Source of the DNA: Pseudomonas sp. GD04091
GTDB taxonomy: Bacteria; Pseudomonadota; Gammaproteobacteria; Pseudomonadales; Pseudomonadaceae
Length of the DNA stretch: 64,000 nt
Assembly (NCBI RefSeq): GCF_029836165.1
Contig: NZ_JAOEBG010000006.1
Location: forward strand, 186,001-250,000
Direction of reading: 5' to 3'
Shown: positions 42,428 through 55,227 of the stretch, in pieces
Numbering within the stretch: position 1 is the stretch's first letter
Layout of the letters: every line of letters begins with the position of its first letter
Notes under the pieces: model-generated
What the model was told of the DNA's origin: nothing
The model's database searches: none
The model's input: the letters and a program-made list of their open reading frames with translations, nothing else
Position numbers and translations under genes: made by a program

Positions 42428-43993
42428 TTACTCCGGCAACACCGGCACGTACAGCAGCTGCAGGCGTGCACTGCTCCACTCACGGGTCTTGTTGGTCAGC
42501 TCGAGGTCGTTGTTCAGCCTCTGGCCGTAGGTCGGCACGATTTCCTTGAGCCTGGACTGCCATTGCGGCGTCTTGATGCGATCCTTGAAGGTCTTCTCCA
42601 GCACCGTCAGCATGATCGGCGCCGCGGTCGAAGCGCCGGGCGAAGCACCCAGCAGTGCCGCGATGCTGCCATCCTCGGCGGCCACCACTTCGGTGCCGAA
42701 CTGCAGCACGCCACCGTGCTCAGGGTCCTTCTTGATCACCTGCACGCGCTGGCCGGCCTGCAGCAGCTTCCAATCTTCGTTCTTGGCGTTGGGGAAATAC
42801 TCGCGCAGGGCCATCATGCGGTCGTCGAAACTGAGCATCAGCTGACCCATCAGGTAGGTGCTCAAGTCGATGTTGTCGATGCCGGCATGCACCATGGGGC
42901 TGATGTTGTGGGTGGTCAGCGAGCTGAACATGTCCAGCAGCGAGCCGTGCTTGAGGTACTTGGTGGAGAAGGTCGCGAATGGGCCGAACAGCAGTACCTC
43001 CTTGCCATCGATGACCCGGGTGTCCAGGTGCGGGACCGACATCGGCGGCGCGCCTACCGAGGCCTTGCCATACAGCTTGGCCTTGTGGCGAGCCACCAGG
43101 TCCGCGTTGTCGGTCATCAGGAACTGACCGCCGACCGGGAAGCCGGCATAGCCCTCGGCTTCCGGGATACCGGACTTCTGCAGCAGCTTGAGCGCGCCAC
43201 CACCGGCGCCGATGAAGACGAACTTCGCCTTGACCGCGGACTCCTTGCCGCCGTTGGCCAGGTCGGCCACCACCACCTTCCAGCTGCCATCGCCGTTGCG
43301 CACGATGTCGCGCACTTCGTGGCTCAGGTGCAGTTGCACGTTAGGGTTGCGGGTCATGGAGGCGAACAACTGGCGGGTGATCTCGCCGAAGTTCACGTCA
43401 GTACCGATGGCCATGCGGGTCGCGGCGACCTTCTGTCCAGGGTCACGACCTTCCATCACCAATGGCACCCACTTGCGGATCTGCTCGTGGTCCTCGCTGA
43501 TTTCCATGCCACGGAACAGCGAGCTGTGCTGCAGGGCCTCGACCCGCTTGTGCAGGAAGGCGACGTTCTCGTCACCCCAGACGAAACTCATGTGCGGCAC
43601 GTTGTTGATGAACGAACGCGGGTTGCTCAGCACGCCCTGCTCGACCTGGTAGGCCCAGAACTGCTTGGATACCTCGAACTGCTCGTTGACGTTGACCGCC
43701 TTGCCGATATCGATGCTGCCGTCCTTGCCGACGCTGGTGTAGTTCAGCTCGCAGAACGCCGAGTGACCGGTGCCGGCGTTGTTCCAGGCATTGGAACTTT
43801 CCTCGGCGACCTGGTCCATGCGCTCGTAGACGTCGACCTTCCAGTTCGGCTCCAGCTCGGTGAGGTAGGTCCCCAGGCTGGCACTCATGATGCCACCCCC
43901 GATCAGCAGGACGTCGACAGCCTTTTCTGGCTCCGCGGGTTTGGAGCAGCCGATGACGCTCAGGCACAGGAGCGTCAGCAGGATTTTTTTCAT
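42428..43993 (-). CDS. mqo: Malate:quinone oxidoreductase with lipoprotein-type N-terminus
   Basis: FAD enzyme that oxidises malate to oxaloacetate and passes electrons to quinone, bypassing NAD-malate dehydrogenase. ATG 43993 gives 521 residues. The FAD motif [21 protein letters not shown] begins at about residue 29. Later [37 protein letters not shown] and [15 protein letters not shown] are Mqo signatures. Unlike the classical cytoplasmic-face enzyme, the N-terminus is [16 protein letters not shown], a convincing lipobox with Cys16 followed by SKPAEPE. Pseudomonads have several mqo paralogues and this may be an exported or periplasm-facing one. Confidence 0.9.
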   Translation of the reverse strand: MKKILLTLLCLSVIGCSKPAEPEKAVDVLLIGGGIMSASLGTYLTELEPNWKVDVYERMDQVAEESSNAWNNAGTGHSAFCELNYTSVGKDGSIDIGKAVNVNEQFEVSKQFWAYQVEQGVLSNPRSFINNVPHMSFVWGDENVAFLHKRVEALQHSSLFRGMEISEDHEQIRKWVPLVMEGRDPGQKVAATRMAIGTDVNFGEITRQLFASMTRNPNVQLHLSHEVRDIVRNGDGSWKVVVADLANGGKESAVKAKFVFIGAGGGALKLLQKSGIPEAEGYAGFPVGGQFLMTDNADLVARHKAKLYGKASVGAPPMSVPHLDTRVIDGKEVLLFGPFATFSTKYLKHGSLLDMFSSLTTHNISPMVHAGIDNIDLSTYLMGQLMLSFDDRMMALREYFPNAKNEDWKLLQAGQRVQVIKKDPEHGGVLQFGTEVVAAEDGSIAALLGASPGASTAAPIMLTVLEKTFKDRIKTPQWQSRLKEIVPTYGQRLNNDLELTNKTREWSSARLQLLYVPVLPE

Positions 43994-44327
43994 TAGCTCA
44001 ATCCAATTGAAGTGAAGGACTGGCAGCCGTTGCCCCCGGTGTGCACGCCCGGTTGTTGTTGTGGTTGGCAGGGAGTCTCCTGGGATCGGGGCACGATCGC
44101 CTCGGGCCGTGGCCCGGGGCGCCCTAAAGCAGGGAGTGTGCCAGCACAGCCCTGACCACGGCCCGTGCCGCGCGCAGAGCATGCAGCCATCGAGGGGATG
44201 GCGACAATCCGCCACAGGTGCCTGATGCGGCAGGCGAATATGGCGGATTTCCCACCCTCAAAAGCATCGCGGGGCAAGCCCGCTCCCACGCCATCGCAGG
44301 AGCGGGCTTGCCCCGCGATGGCGATTT
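43994..44327. other. 334-bp region upstream of mqo
   Basis: It contains a REP palindrome at 44264-44322 next to the chemoreceptor's stop codon. The remaining 270 bp should hold the mqo promoter, but I cannot point to clear -35/-10 boxes. No gene is apparent. Confidence 0.6.
44264..44322. repeat. REP palindrome
   Basis: GCATCGCGGGGCAAGCCCGC... followed by the exact inverse ...GCGGGCTTGCCCCGCGATG, with a loop of about 12 bases. It lies 5 bp past the 3' end of the chemoreceptor gene and is consensus pseudomonad REP. Confidence 0.9.
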
Positions 44328-45944
44328 TCAAGCGCTCAGGCGGGAAGTAACCTCACCCAGCTGCCCCGACAGCCCATGCAGGCGCTGCCCGGCCTGTTCG
44401 GTGTGCTGCACCGCCTGCTGGTTGTCGGTGGCGATGCGGGTGATCTCGATCAGGTTGCGCGAAATGTCCTCGGCGACGCTGGTCTGTTCTTCCGCTGCCG
44501 TGGCGATCTGCCGGTTCATGTCGCGGATCGCTTCCACCGCCGTGGTGATGCGTTGCAGCATCTGCCCAGCCTGCTGGACCTGCTCGGCACCCTCCTCGCT
44601 GCGCTGCTGGCCACTCTCGATGGCCTTGACCGCCTCCAGCGCGCCCGACTGCACCGCTTCGATGATCTGGTGAATCTCAGCGATCGATGCGGCGGTGCGC
44701 TGCGCCAGGCTGCGCACCTCGTCGGCCACCACGGCGAAACCACGCCCGGCTTCGCCGGCACGCGCCGCCTCGATGGCGGCATTGAGCGCCAGCAGGTTGG
44801 TCTGCTCGGCAATGCCGCGAATCACCTCGAGCACCTTGCCGATCCGCGTGCTGTCGTTCTCCAGGTGGCGAATCACCGTTGCAGTGCCTGCGATCTCGCG
44901 GTTGACCACGGCAATGATATCGATGGTCTGCTGCATGACCTTTTCGCCGGCCTGTGCGCTGTGGTCGGCCTCGTCCGCCGCCCGCGCGGCATCCGCGGCG
45001 TGGCGCGCCACTTCCTGGGCGGTGGCGGACATCTCGTGCATGGCCGTGGCGACCTGGTCGGTACGCTGGAACTGGTCCTGGGTGCCATGGGCCATGTCGC
45101 CGGCGATGCTGCGCAGCTGCCCGCTGGCGTGCTCCAGCTCCTCGGCGTTGTCTTTCAGACGGCCAACCGTATCGGCGAGGAAGTCACGCAGGGTATTGGC
45201 AGCCCGCGCCAGACGCCCAAGTTCGTCTTCGCGGCGGCTGTCCACCCGCGCACCGAAACGCCCCTGGCTGAGCTGGGCGACATAATCGATCAGTTGGCGG
45301 ATCGGCTCGACCAGGCTGCGGTTGACCAGCCACAGGCTGAACAAGCCGACCAGCATGGCGGACGCGAGCATCACCAGCACGCCCAGCCATACGGTGCGCT
45401 CGGCCCCCGCGCTGATCTGTTCCGCGCGCCCATGGGCCTCGGCACGCAACTGCTCGACCAGGGCGCTCATCTGGTCGCTGGCGGCACGGTCCACGCCCTT
45501 GACGGCCAGGTCGCCGGCCACAGGGTCGCCGCCCGCGGCAAGGAATGCCTGGCGCCCCTGCTCGTAGGCCGTGCCCAGTTGCCGGTGGCTGGCCTTGAGC
45601 TGTTCCAGAGGCGTCCTGAGCGCCGGGTCACTGCTGTCGATCAGTTGCCCCAACAACTGCTGCACCTGCCGCTCGCGGGCCTGGAACTGCTGCCAGTACT
45701 TGTCCAGCTCGGCCGGCTGGCGACCGCGCAGCAGCACGTTCTTCCACTCCTGCACCTGGACCTTGAACTGCAGGTTGGCCTCGTCGATCAGCTGCGAAGC
45801 GCGCAGTGGCCCGTCCACCAGCTCGGCATAGCCGCGCACGCTGGACGACAGGAACTGGAAACACACCAGGGCGATCAGCAGAATCGCCGCCAGGCTGCCG
45901 CCAAGCAGGGTGAGGATTTGCACTCTGAGGGATTTACGCAACAT
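44328..45944 (-). CDS. Methyl-accepting chemotaxis protein
   Basis: A 538-residue transmembrane chemoreceptor from ATG 45944. Membrane helix 1 is at about residues 9-31 ([21 protein letters not shown]). A helical periplasmic ligand domain of about 155 residues follows, then helix 2 at about 188-210. The HAMP domain ([21 protein letters not shown]) and cytoplasmic coiled coil carry the invariant hairpin [20 protein letters not shown]. The ligand domain looks like a four-helix bundle and its ligand is not predictable. I found no convincing sigma-28 promoter upstream. Confidence 0.93.
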   Translation of the reverse strand: MLRKSLRVQILTLLGGSLAAILLIALVCFQFLSSSVRGYAELVDGPLRASQLIDEANLQFKVQVQEWKNVLLRGRQPAELDKYWQQFQARERQVQQLLGQLIDSSDPALRTPLEQLKASHRQLGTAYEQGRQAFLAAGGDPVAGDLAVKGVDRAASDQMSALVEQLRAEAHGRAEQISAGAERTVWLGVLVMLASAMLVGLFSLWLVNRSLVEPIRQLIDYVAQLSQGRFGARVDSRREDELGRLARAANTLRDFLADTVGRLKDNAEELEHASGQLRSIAGDMAHGTQDQFQRTDQVATAMHEMSATAQEVARHAADAARAADEADHSAQAGEKVMQQTIDIIAVVNREIAGTATVIRHLENDSTRIGKVLEVIRGIAEQTNLLALNAAIEAARAGEAGRGFAVVADEVRSLAQRTAASIAEIHQIIEAVQSGALEAVKAIESGQQRSEEGAEQVQQAGQMLQRITTAVEAIRDMNRQIATAAEEQTSVAEDISRNLIEITRIATDNQQAVQHTEQAGQRLHGLSGQLGEVTSRLSA

Positions 45945-46024
45945 CGCGGATCTCGGAACAAGGAGTTGGGGAAACAGCGCAGGGCAGCGCCGCCGACAGA
46001 CATCCTTGTCCTCGTTCGCAGGCC

Positions 46025-46054
46025 AAAAAAAAGCTGCCATCGATCGATAGCAGC
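46025..46054 (-). terminator. Terminator downstream of the ABC exporter gene
   Basis: On the minus strand: GCTGCTATCGATCGATGGCAGC followed by eight T. The hairpin lies 103 bp past the exporter's stop codon and before the chemoreceptor start, separating the two transcription units. Confidence 0.75.
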
Positions 46055-46156
46055 CAGGTCGAGCACTTGCACAACAGTTGACCCAGATAGTCTCAGGCAA
46101 ATGCTACAAAATTGTTACAAATCAGCGACGGCGCATGAGTTGCCCAGGATGCCCTG

Positions 46157-47920
46157 TCAGCCTGGGTTGAACTGCAGCGATGCCAGTCGCGCATAGAGCG
46201 GGCTTTGCTCGATCAGCTGTCGATGGGTGCCGAATGCCACGAGCCGGCCTTGGTCGATCACCGCGATACGGTCGGCATGCTGCACGGTGGCCAGGCGGTG
46301 GGCGATGACCAGGGTGGTGCGCCCGGCCATCAATTGCGGCAACGCCTGCTGGATCAGGTGCTCGCTCTGCGCATCCAGGGCGCTGGTGGCCTCGTCCAGC
46401 AACAGGATCGGCGCGTCCACCAGCAACGCCCGGGCAATCGCCAGGCGTTGACGCTGACCGCCGGACAAACCCACGCCGCCCTCGCCCAAGGGCGTCTGGT
46501 AACCCTGGGGCAACTGCACGATGAACTCATGGGCATGAGCGCCGCGAGCCGCCGCCTCGACCTCGGCCAGACCGGCGTCAGGGCGGCCATAGCGGATATT
46601 GGCCTCGACCGTGCCACGGAACAGCGCTGGCTGCTGGGCCACCAGGGCGAACTGGCGGCGCAGCTCGCCAGGCTCCAATCCGGTGATCGGTTGACCGTCA
46701 AGGCAGATGACACCTTGCTGTGGGTCGTAGAACCGCAGCAGCAGGTCGAACAGCGTCGACTTGCCCGCGCCCGACGGCCCTACCAAGGCCACGGTCTGCC
46801 CTGGCTGGACCTGCAGGCTCAAACCATCGATGGCCGGTGTCGCAGGGCGCGACGGGTAGGCGAAGCGCACCTCGCGCAGCTCGATGGCACCGCTGGCCCG
46901 CCCGCCCGGCAGGTTGTCCGGCCGCGGCGGCGCCAGGATCGTGGCCTGCGCCGCCAGCAGTTCGGCGATGCGCTCGGCGGCGCCGGCGGCCCGTTGCAAC
47001 TCGCCGATCACTTCGCTCAGGGTGCCGAAGGCGCTGCCGACGATCAGGCTATAGAACACGAAGGCGGCCAGCTCGCCGCCGGAAATGCGCCCGGCGATCA
47101 CATCCATGCCGCCGACCCACAACATCACCCCCACCGCCCCGAGCACCAGGACGATCACCAGGGTGATCAGCCAGGCCCGCTGGGCGATGCGTCGTCGCGC
47201 CACGCCGAACGCCGCCTCCACGGTCTCGGCGAACAGCGCGCGGTCACGCCCCTGGTGGTTGTACGCCTGCACCGTCTTGATCTGGCCGAGGGTTTCGGCG
47301 ACGTAACTGCCCACGTCGGCGACCCGGTCCTGGCTCTGTCGCGACAGGCTGCGCACCCGCCGGCCGAACAGCAGGATCGGCGCGAGCACCAAGGGCAGGG
47401 CCAACACCACGATACTGGTCAGCTTGGGGTTGGTGACGAACAGCAGGATCACCCCACCCACCACCATCAAGGCGTTACGCAGGAACATCGACAGCGAAGA
47501 GCCGATCACCGACTGCAGCAACGTGGTGTCAGCTGTGAGCCGAGACTGGATCTCCGAACTGCGGTTGTCCTCGAAGAATCCTGGGTGCAGCCCGACCAGG
47601 TGATCGAACACGGCCTGACGGATATCCGCCACGCAGCGCTCACCGATCCACGACACCAGATAGAAGCGGGCGAACGTTCCCACCGCCAGGGCCATGACCA
47701 GCAACAGGAACAGGCCGATGGTCTGGTTGAGCTGGTGCGTCGAGCCGGTCATGAAGCCCTGGTCGACCAGCAGGCGGATACCCTGCCCCATGGACAAGGT
47801 GATGGCTGCGGTGACCACCAGTGCCAGCAATGCCAGCATGACCTGGCGACGATAAGGGCGGATGAAGCGCCAGCCCAGGTGCAAGGCTCGGCGCTGACGG
47901 GAGGAGACAGGATCAGGCAT
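46157..47920 (-). CDS. MsbA-like ABC exporter (fused membrane and ATPase domains)
   Basis: A 587-residue half-transporter that should work as a homodimer. ATG 47920 follows GGGAGGAGACAGG on the coding strand. Six membrane helices lie within about residues 25-310. The nucleotide-binding domain has Walker A GPSGAGKST, Q-loop VAQQPALFRGTV, signature GLSGGQRQRLAIARAL, Walker B ILLLDEATSALD and the H-loop IAHRLAT. The sequence class resembles lipid A/multidrug exporters (MsbA, LmrA). The true msbA of pseudomonads usually sits beside LPS genes, so this is more likely a paralogue with an unknown substrate. Confidence 0.88.
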   Translation of the reverse strand: MPDPVSSRQRRALHLGWRFIRPYRRQVMLALLALVVTAAITLSMGQGIRLLVDQGFMTGSTHQLNQTIGLFLLLVMALAVGTFARFYLVSWIGERCVADIRQAVFDHLVGLHPGFFEDNRSSEIQSRLTADTTLLQSVIGSSLSMFLRNALMVVGGVILLFVTNPKLTSIVVLALPLVLAPILLFGRRVRSLSRQSQDRVADVGSYVAETLGQIKTVQAYNHQGRDRALFAETVEAAFGVARRRIAQRAWLITLVIVLVLGAVGVMLWVGGMDVIAGRISGGELAAFVFYSLIVGSAFGTLSEVIGELQRAAGAAERIAELLAAQATILAPPRPDNLPGGRASGAIELREVRFAYPSRPATPAIDGLSLQVQPGQTVALVGPSGAGKSTLFDLLLRFYDPQQGVICLDGQPITGLEPGELRRQFALVAQQPALFRGTVEANIRYGRPDAGLAEVEAAARGAHAHEFIVQLPQGYQTPLGEGGVGLSGGQRQRLAIARALLVDAPILLLDEATSALDAQSEHLIQQALPQLMAGRTTLVIAHRLATVQHADRIAVIDQGRLVAFGTHRQLIEQSPLYARLASLQFNPG

Positions 47921-48167
47921 GGCGACCGTCGTTCGGCAGTGAGGTGAGCCAAGACTACCATTCGTCCCCTGCCTGGAACGCCTGGGAATGCGACGCCATC
48001 CCAAGACAGGCCGGGGCAGCAGTGCCTATGCCCATTCGATCTAACCGACGACTGGAGCTTTACCATCGATTCTGGTGGACTGTCCTGGTCGTGAGGCCGA
48101 AGGCGTTGTCACAGCCTGGTCACGGCAGCGCGATACCTTGAGCTTGAACCTGAAGAGGAGACAGGAC

Positions 48168-48341
48168 ATGAGCTTGCAGCACACCACCAATGCGCCCAAG
48201 ACCCAGCAACACCCGCAACCTCAGGTCTGCGGCTCGATCATTGACGCGAAGGGCCGCGAGATCCCGATCACCGAGCAGATGATCCAGAAGGCCTGCAAGG
48301 ACCTTGAAGACAGCCGGGTCGAGAAAGCCAGCAAGGCCTGA
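48168..48341 (+). CDS. Small PA1571-family protein
   Basis: A 57-residue soluble protein from ATG 48168 with GAAGAGGAGACAGG upstream. Its conserved core is VCGSIIDAKGREIPITEQMIQKAC, with a Gln/Pro/His-rich N-terminus and a charged helix at the C-terminus. I recognise it as a pseudomonad family (PA1571-like) without known function. It has its own terminator, so it is monocistronic. Confidence 0.8.
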   Translation: MSLQHTTNAPKTQQHPQPQVCGSIIDAKGREIPITEQMIQKACKDLEDSRVEKASKA

Positions 48342-48357
48342 CTCCAGAATTGCGTGC

Positions 48358-48384
48358 AACCCGGCGCTTGCGCCGGGTTTTTTA
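48358..48384 (+). terminator. Intrinsic terminator
   Basis: AACCCGGCGC-TT-GCGCCGGGTTTTTTA: an 8-bp GC stem with a T run, 16 bp after the small protein's stop. Confidence 0.92.
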
Positions 48385-48460
48385 TTTGCTTTTCTGCCTG
48401 GTGACTGGGCGTGGCAGCGGCGGTGCGCCACACCCACACTGAGGGTGCTTTTGCAGCCCC

Positions 48461-49603
48461 TCAGACCAGCACCGCACCCAGTGCACTGACCAGCTGCGTC
48501 AACTGCGGCACGTCCCCACGTACCCGCACCGGCAGGCCCTCGATCTCACGCCTTACCGGGTAGTGCTTGCGCAGCAGGTCGAACGCCGCGCGCTGTTCGG
48601 CCGGATCCTCGCTGAGGCTGCGACGAAATTGCGCATCGTCACGGCGTGGGTCGTAGACCGCCCGGCATAGGGTGGCCAGCACCCACGCCGGATCCGCACC
48701 CGCGTCAAACTCGATCTGCGCCAGGCCTGGCGCTGGCAGCAAGTCGGCCAGGTGCACCTGCTCGGGCTCTGCGCGCCAGCGGCAGAACGCCTGGTAGATC
48801 TGCGCCGTGCCGCGCTGCTTGCCGTCCAGGCTGTAGCCGGCGATATGCGGCGTGGCCAAGGTGCACAGGTCGGCCAGTTGCAGGTCGACCTGTGGCTCGC
48901 CTTCCCACACGTCGAGCACCGCGTGCACATCTTCGCGATCGAGCAGCAGCTCGCGCAGGGCCGCATTGTCCACCACCGGACCACGACTGGCGTTGATCAG
49001 CCAGGCCCCGACCCGCAGGCGCGCCAGGCGCGACTGGTCGAGCAGATGCCAGGTTGGATGCTCGCCCCCCCATTGCAGCGGCGTGTGCAGGCTGATCACG
49101 TCGCACTGCTCGAGAATCGTCTCGAGGTCGACGAAGTCGCCGCCCTCGCTGGCCTGGCGCACCGGATCGCACACCAACACCTTCCAGCCCAGGCCATGCA
49201 GCACCCGCACCAGGCGACCACCGACCTCGCCGGCACCCACCACGCCGTAGACCCGCGTGCCCAGGTCCGCCCCCTCCAGCTCGGCCAGGGTCAGCAGGCT
49301 GCCCAGCACATAGTCGACCACGCCACGGGCATTGCAGCCAGGCGCGCTGCTCCAGTGAATACCGGCTTGGGCGAAGTAATCGAGGTCGAGGTGATCGGTG
49401 CCGATGGTGCAGGTGCCGACAAAGCGCACCCGGCTACCTTCGAGCAGCTGCCGATCGACGCGGGTCACCGAGCGCACCAGCAGCACATCGGCGTCCTTGA
49501 CGCAGGCGGCGTCGATGGCCCGGCCAGGGTAACGGCGGACCTCGCCGAAAGCGGCGAAGAAGGCATCGAGCAGCGGAATATTCTCGTCGGCAACTATCAG
49601 CAT
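48461..49603 (-). CDS. pdxB: Erythronate-4-phosphate dehydrogenase PdxB
   Basis: Second step of DXP-dependent pyridoxal phosphate synthesis: oxidises 4-phosphoerythronate. The 380-residue protein starts [20 protein letters not shown], typical of PdxB. The NAD motif is [18 protein letters not shown]. Catalytic region pieces [10 protein letters not shown] and [16 protein letters not shown] follow. A C-terminal dimerisation domain unique to PdxB occupies about the last 90 residues. tusA lies 47 bp downstream in + coordinates, so it is upstream on the same strand and may be co-transcribed. Confidence 0.95.
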   Translation of the reverse strand: MLIVADENIPLLDAFFAAFGEVRRYPGRAIDAACVKDADVLLVRSVTRVDRQLLEGSRVRFVGTCTIGTDHLDLDYFAQAGIHWSSAPGCNARGVVDYVLGSLLTLAELEGADLGTRVYGVVGAGEVGGRLVRVLHGLGWKVLVCDPVRQASEGGDFVDLETILEQCDVISLHTPLQWGGEHPTWHLLDQSRLARLRVGAWLINASRGPVVDNAALRELLLDREDVHAVLDVWEGEPQVDLQLADLCTLATPHIAGYSLDGKQRGTAQIYQAFCRWRAEPEQVHLADLLPAPGLAQIEFDAGADPAWVLATLCRAVYDPRRDDAQFRRSLSEDPAEQRAAFDLLRKHYPVRREIEGLPVRVRGDVPQLTQLVSALGAVLV

Positions 49604-49650
49604 GGCGCTCTCCTGTCAGGGGAGCGCAGTGTAGCGCGATCGCGCACGGC

Positions 49651-49893
49651 TCAGTCGGCCTTCTTGCGGATCCAGTACAGGTAGGTGCCGGCCTCTTCCT
49701 GCTGACCGAGCAGTTCGTGGCCAAGGAAGATGCAAAACTTGGGAATGTCGCGGCGGGTCGACGGGTCGGTGGCGACCACCTTGAGCACACCGCCGGATGC
49801 CAGCTCGCGCACGTGCTTGTGCAGCATCATCACCGGCTCCGGGCAGTTCAGGCCGGTGGCGTCGAGGATCGCGTCGTGGGTGAAATCGGTCAT
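49651..49893 (-). CDS. tusA: Sulfurtransferase TusA
   Basis: Carries persulfide sulfur from IscS to TusBCD for 2-thiouridine formation on tRNA, and also to other thiolation routes. The 80-residue protein has the catalytic Cys17 in [16 protein letters not shown], followed by the TusA pattern [23 protein letters not shown] 49893 is used, and the adjacent GGAGCC matches a ribosome site. It is upstream of pdxB on the same strand. Confidence 0.94.
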   Translation of the reverse strand: MTDFTHDAILDATGLNCPEPVMMLHKHVRELASGGVLKVVATDPSTRRDIPKFCIFLGHELLGQQEEAGTYLYWIRKKAD

Positions 49894-49942
49894 GAAAGGC
49901 TCCGCAAAATGATCGTCATTGTGGCGCATCGGTCGCCGGGCT

Positions 49943-50030
49943 CCAAGGGGCTGCGCCGCAGCCCATCGCCGGCAAGCCGGCTCCCACGGCAAATCACAGG
50001 GCATTGGGAGCGGGTTTGACTGGCGATGGC
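49943..50030. repeat. REP-like inverted pair
   Basis: CATCGCCGGCAAGCCGGCTCCCAC on the left and GGGAGCGGGTTTGACTGGCGATG on the right form an imperfect inverted REP pair. It fills the space between rlmM (ending at 50032) and tusA. Confidence 0.8.
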
Positions 50031-50031
50031 C

Positions 50032-51096
50032 TCAGCGCGGTTTCAGGTCCAACCGGCGCAGATGGCAGGTCACTTCCTCACGGTCGTGGTACAGCTGCTT
50101 GCAGGCGATCGACACCTTGACCTTGCGCGCCTTGAATCCGGCCTCGATACGCTCGAGCAGCTTGCGCACCTCGGCATGGCGCTGCTTCATCGGCAGTTTG
50201 AGATTGACCACCGCCTCGCGGCACAAGCCTTCACCCAGCCAGGTTTCGATCAGCGAGGCCGTGCGGGCAGGTTTCTCGACGATGTCGCAGACCATCCAGT
50301 CCACCGTCTGCTTCGGCTTCCAGGTGAAACCATCCGCCATCAGGTGGGTGACCAGGCCGGTGTCCATCAGGCTCTCGGCCATCGGCCCGTTGTCGATGGC
50401 GGTCACCAGCATGCCGCGCTTGACCAGTTGGTAGGTCCAGCCGCCGGGGGCGGCGCCCAGGTCGACGCCGGTCATGTCGTCGTTCAGGCGCTGGTCCCAC
50501 TGCTCGCGGGGAATGAACTGATGCCACGCTTCCTCGAGCTTGAGGGTCGAGCGGCTGGGTGCCTCGCGGGGAAACTTCAGGCGCGGGATGCCCATCGGCC
50601 ACAGCGCCGAGTTGTCGGCCTCGGCAAGCCCCAGGAACACCCGCCGACCACTGATGAAGGTCAGCAGCAGGCGTGGCCGCCGGACGTCGTCCACCAGTCG
50701 CCCGGCCTTTTCCAGGGCCTTGCGCAGCGGCACCTCGAACTTGCGGCAGAACGTCGACAGCTCCTTGCCTTCATTGCTGTCGAGCACTTCCAGCCACAGG
50801 CTGCCGCACACCGGCAGTCCGGCCAGGTGCTCCAGCAACACGCTGATGCGGTCGGTTTCCGGCAGCTCGACGAAGGTGCCGCGCGCCCACTGGCGCGGGA
50901 AGATCAACTGCGAGAAACGCAGCGTCTGCATCATGCGCTCGGCACCGTCCGGTTCGCTGCAGACGAACTCGGCGCAGGCGCTCTGCGGCTTGCCCTTGGC
51001 GTAGCCGGCCACGCCCAGGTGGGCGGCGTGTTCGCTGATTTCGGCGCAGACCTCGCCCTCGAAGCCGGGCCGGCAATGCATGAACAGGGTATTCAT
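50032..51096 (-). CDS. rlmM: 23S rRNA 2'-O-ribose methyltransferase RlmM
   Basis: Methylates C2498 of 23S rRNA. The 354-residue protein has an N-terminal THUMP-related domain (MNTLFMHCRPGFEGEVCAEI, about 1-150) and a Rossmann methyltransferase domain with GVDLGAAPGGWTYQLVKRGM as the AdoMet site, AIDNGPMAE and WMVCDIVEKP. The K-D-K-E type catalytic residues appear in place (NLKLPMKQR near the end). It diverges from acnA. Confidence 0.94.
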   Translation of the reverse strand: MNTLFMHCRPGFEGEVCAEISEHAAHLGVAGYAKGKPQSACAEFVCSEPDGAERMMQTLRFSQLIFPRQWARGTFVELPETDRISVLLEHLAGLPVCGSLWLEVLDSNEGKELSTFCRKFEVPLRKALEKAGRLVDDVRRPRLLLTFISGRRVFLGLAEADNSALWPMGIPRLKFPREAPSRSTLKLEEAWHQFIPREQWDQRLNDDMTGVDLGAAPGGWTYQLVKRGMLVTAIDNGPMAESLMDTGLVTHLMADGFTWKPKQTVDWMVCDIVEKPARTASLIETWLGEGLCREAVVNLKLPMKQRHAEVRKLLERIEAGFKARKVKVSIACKQLYHDREEVTCHLRRLDLKPR

Positions 51097-51314
51097 TTCT
51101 CACTCCACATCACTGGCGCGGATGGCGCCAGGGCGGCGAATGATAAAGGAAGATCGGAACCTGCGACACGTCCCACCGGTCCAGAAGAGGGTCAGGTGGG
51201 CCAAACCGGTCTAACCTGACTGTTCGCCAGGTCCGTGCCGTGCGGACCGATCCAGAGCGGTGACACCGGCGAGCCAAGCGCAGTCGTCGGGCACCGGAGC
51301 ACAAGGAGTTGTAA

Positions 51315-54056
<2,742 letters not shown>

Positions 54057-54059
54057 GCC

Positions 54060-54170
54060 CCATCGCGGGGCAAGCCCGCTCCCACAATGCCTGATTTGCG
54101 AGCCCTGTGGGAGCCGGCTTGCCGGCGCTGGGCTGCGGAGCAGCCCCGGTAACCCTGACGGGCTTGCCCC
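54060..54170. repeat. Cluster of REP units
   Basis: CATCGCGGGGCAAGCCCGCTCCCAC, then GTGGGAGCCGGCTTGCCGGCG, and a partial third unit CGGGCTTGCCCCG. They lie within the 193-bp space between acnA and the CPBP gene. Confidence 0.8.
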
Positions 54171-54249
54171 GTGTTGGTGGTTTCAGGTGTCCCGAAGGCC
54201 AGACGAGGAGTCCTACCCTCCTCGGATTCACCGGCACTAAGGAAATGTC

Positions 54250-55026
54250 ATGCCTCTTCCCCACTGGATCGCCCTGCTCCTGCTCGCCGTCGGCTATGCA
54301 ATCGCCCTGGCCTACGGCAGCCTCGGCCTCGCCGCCCTGCCCGCCTTGCTCGCCCTGCTGGGCAGCGCCTTGCTCGTTCGGCGCCCGGTACGCTGGCAAC
54401 AAAGCCTCGGCCATCTGCTGTTCATCCTGCTCGCCATCGCCCTCGCCCTGCACTGGCTGCCGGGCTTCAACGGCGCCAAGGTGATCGACAAGGCGGTGTT
54501 CAGCGAAGGCGCCGCGCCGTTTTCCATGTACCTCAACCTCGACAAGCCACTGATCGGCGTCTGGCTGCTGCTGGCTTGCCCCTGGCTGGTCCTGCTGCGC
54601 GGTCGTGGCCTGCTGCCGAGCCTCGCACTGATCCTGCCACTGACCCTGCTTGCCTGTCTGGGCGGCGCATGGGCTCTCGGCATGGTGGCCTGGGCTCCGA
54701 AGTGGCCCGACCAGGCGTGGCTGTGGCTGCTGAACAACCTGCTGCTGGTAAGCCTGACCGAGGAGCTGCTGTTCCGTGGCTACATCCAGGGCGGCCTGCA
54801 ACGCCTGTTCAGGCATGAAGGCCTGGCGTTGCTGGCAGCCGCCCTGTTGTTCGGCCTGGCGCACCTGGGCGGTGGCTGGCAGTGGTTCTACCTGGCCACC
54901 CTGGCCGGCGTGGGGTATGGTCTGGCCTATCGCCATGGCGGACTGGCGGCGGCCGTGCTGTGCCATGTGTGCGTCAACCTGGCGCACTTCGCGGCTTTCA
55001 CCTATCCGATGCTGGCCCATCCTTGA
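54250..55026 (+). CDS. CPBP-family intramembrane metalloprotease
   Basis: A 258-residue integral membrane protein with about eight hydrophobic helices. The CPBP (Abi/Rce1-like) motifs are complete: motif 1 LTEELLFRGYIQGGL, motif 2 LLFGLAHLGGG, and motif 3 LCHVCVNLAH. The two glutamates and the histidines form the metal site within the membrane. Bacterial relatives act in prenyl-peptide-like maturation, immunity or envelope regulation; none can be chosen here. It sits between acnA and aer as in other pseudomonads. Confidence 0.9.
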   Translation: MPLPHWIALLLLAVGYAIALAYGSLGLAALPALLALLGSALLVRRPVRWQQSLGHLLFILLAIALALHWLPGFNGAKVIDKAVFSEGAAPFSMYLNLDKPLIGVWLLLACPWLVLLRGRGLLPSLALILPLTLLACLGGAWALGMVAWAPKWPDQAWLWLLNNLLLVSLTEELLFRGYIQGGLQRLFRHEGLALLAAALLFGLAHLGGGWQWFYLATLAGVGYGLAYRHGGLAAAVLCHVCVNLAHFAAFTYPMLAHP

Positions 55027-55139
55027 ACAATCGGTCATGATCCGACCTATTCGTCATCATTCATAAATAAAACTGCAATATGGGTGGCAACGTCTGCGAT
55101 CAGGCAGCCTTGCGTTAACCCAGTCAACCTGAGCGCACC

Positions 55140-55153
55140 TTGCGCCAGATCAA
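55140..55153. promoter_or_regulatory. Possible ANR (FNR-like) box upstream of aer
   Basis: TTGCG-CCAG-ATCAA against consensus TTGAT-N4-ATCAA: the right half is perfect and the left has two mismatches. Its centre is about 55-60 bp before the expected start of transcription from the sigma-28 promoter, a class-I activator position. Confidence 0.4.
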
Positions 55154-55170
55154 CGCAGTCAAATATCCAT

Positions 55171-55196
55171 TCAATAAAACCAGAGGCTTGCCGATA
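55171..55196 (+). promoter_or_regulatory. Sigma-28 (FliA) promoter of aer
   Basis: TCAAT, 14 bp, GCCGATA: one mismatch from the Pseudomonas FliA consensus TCAAG-N14-GCCGATA. It ends 31 bp before the aer ATG. P. putida aer2 is known to be FliA-dependent, which agrees. Confidence 0.82.
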
Positions 55197-55227
55197 CCTA
55201 TCGAAAGCCTTGCGGATTGAACAGCCA

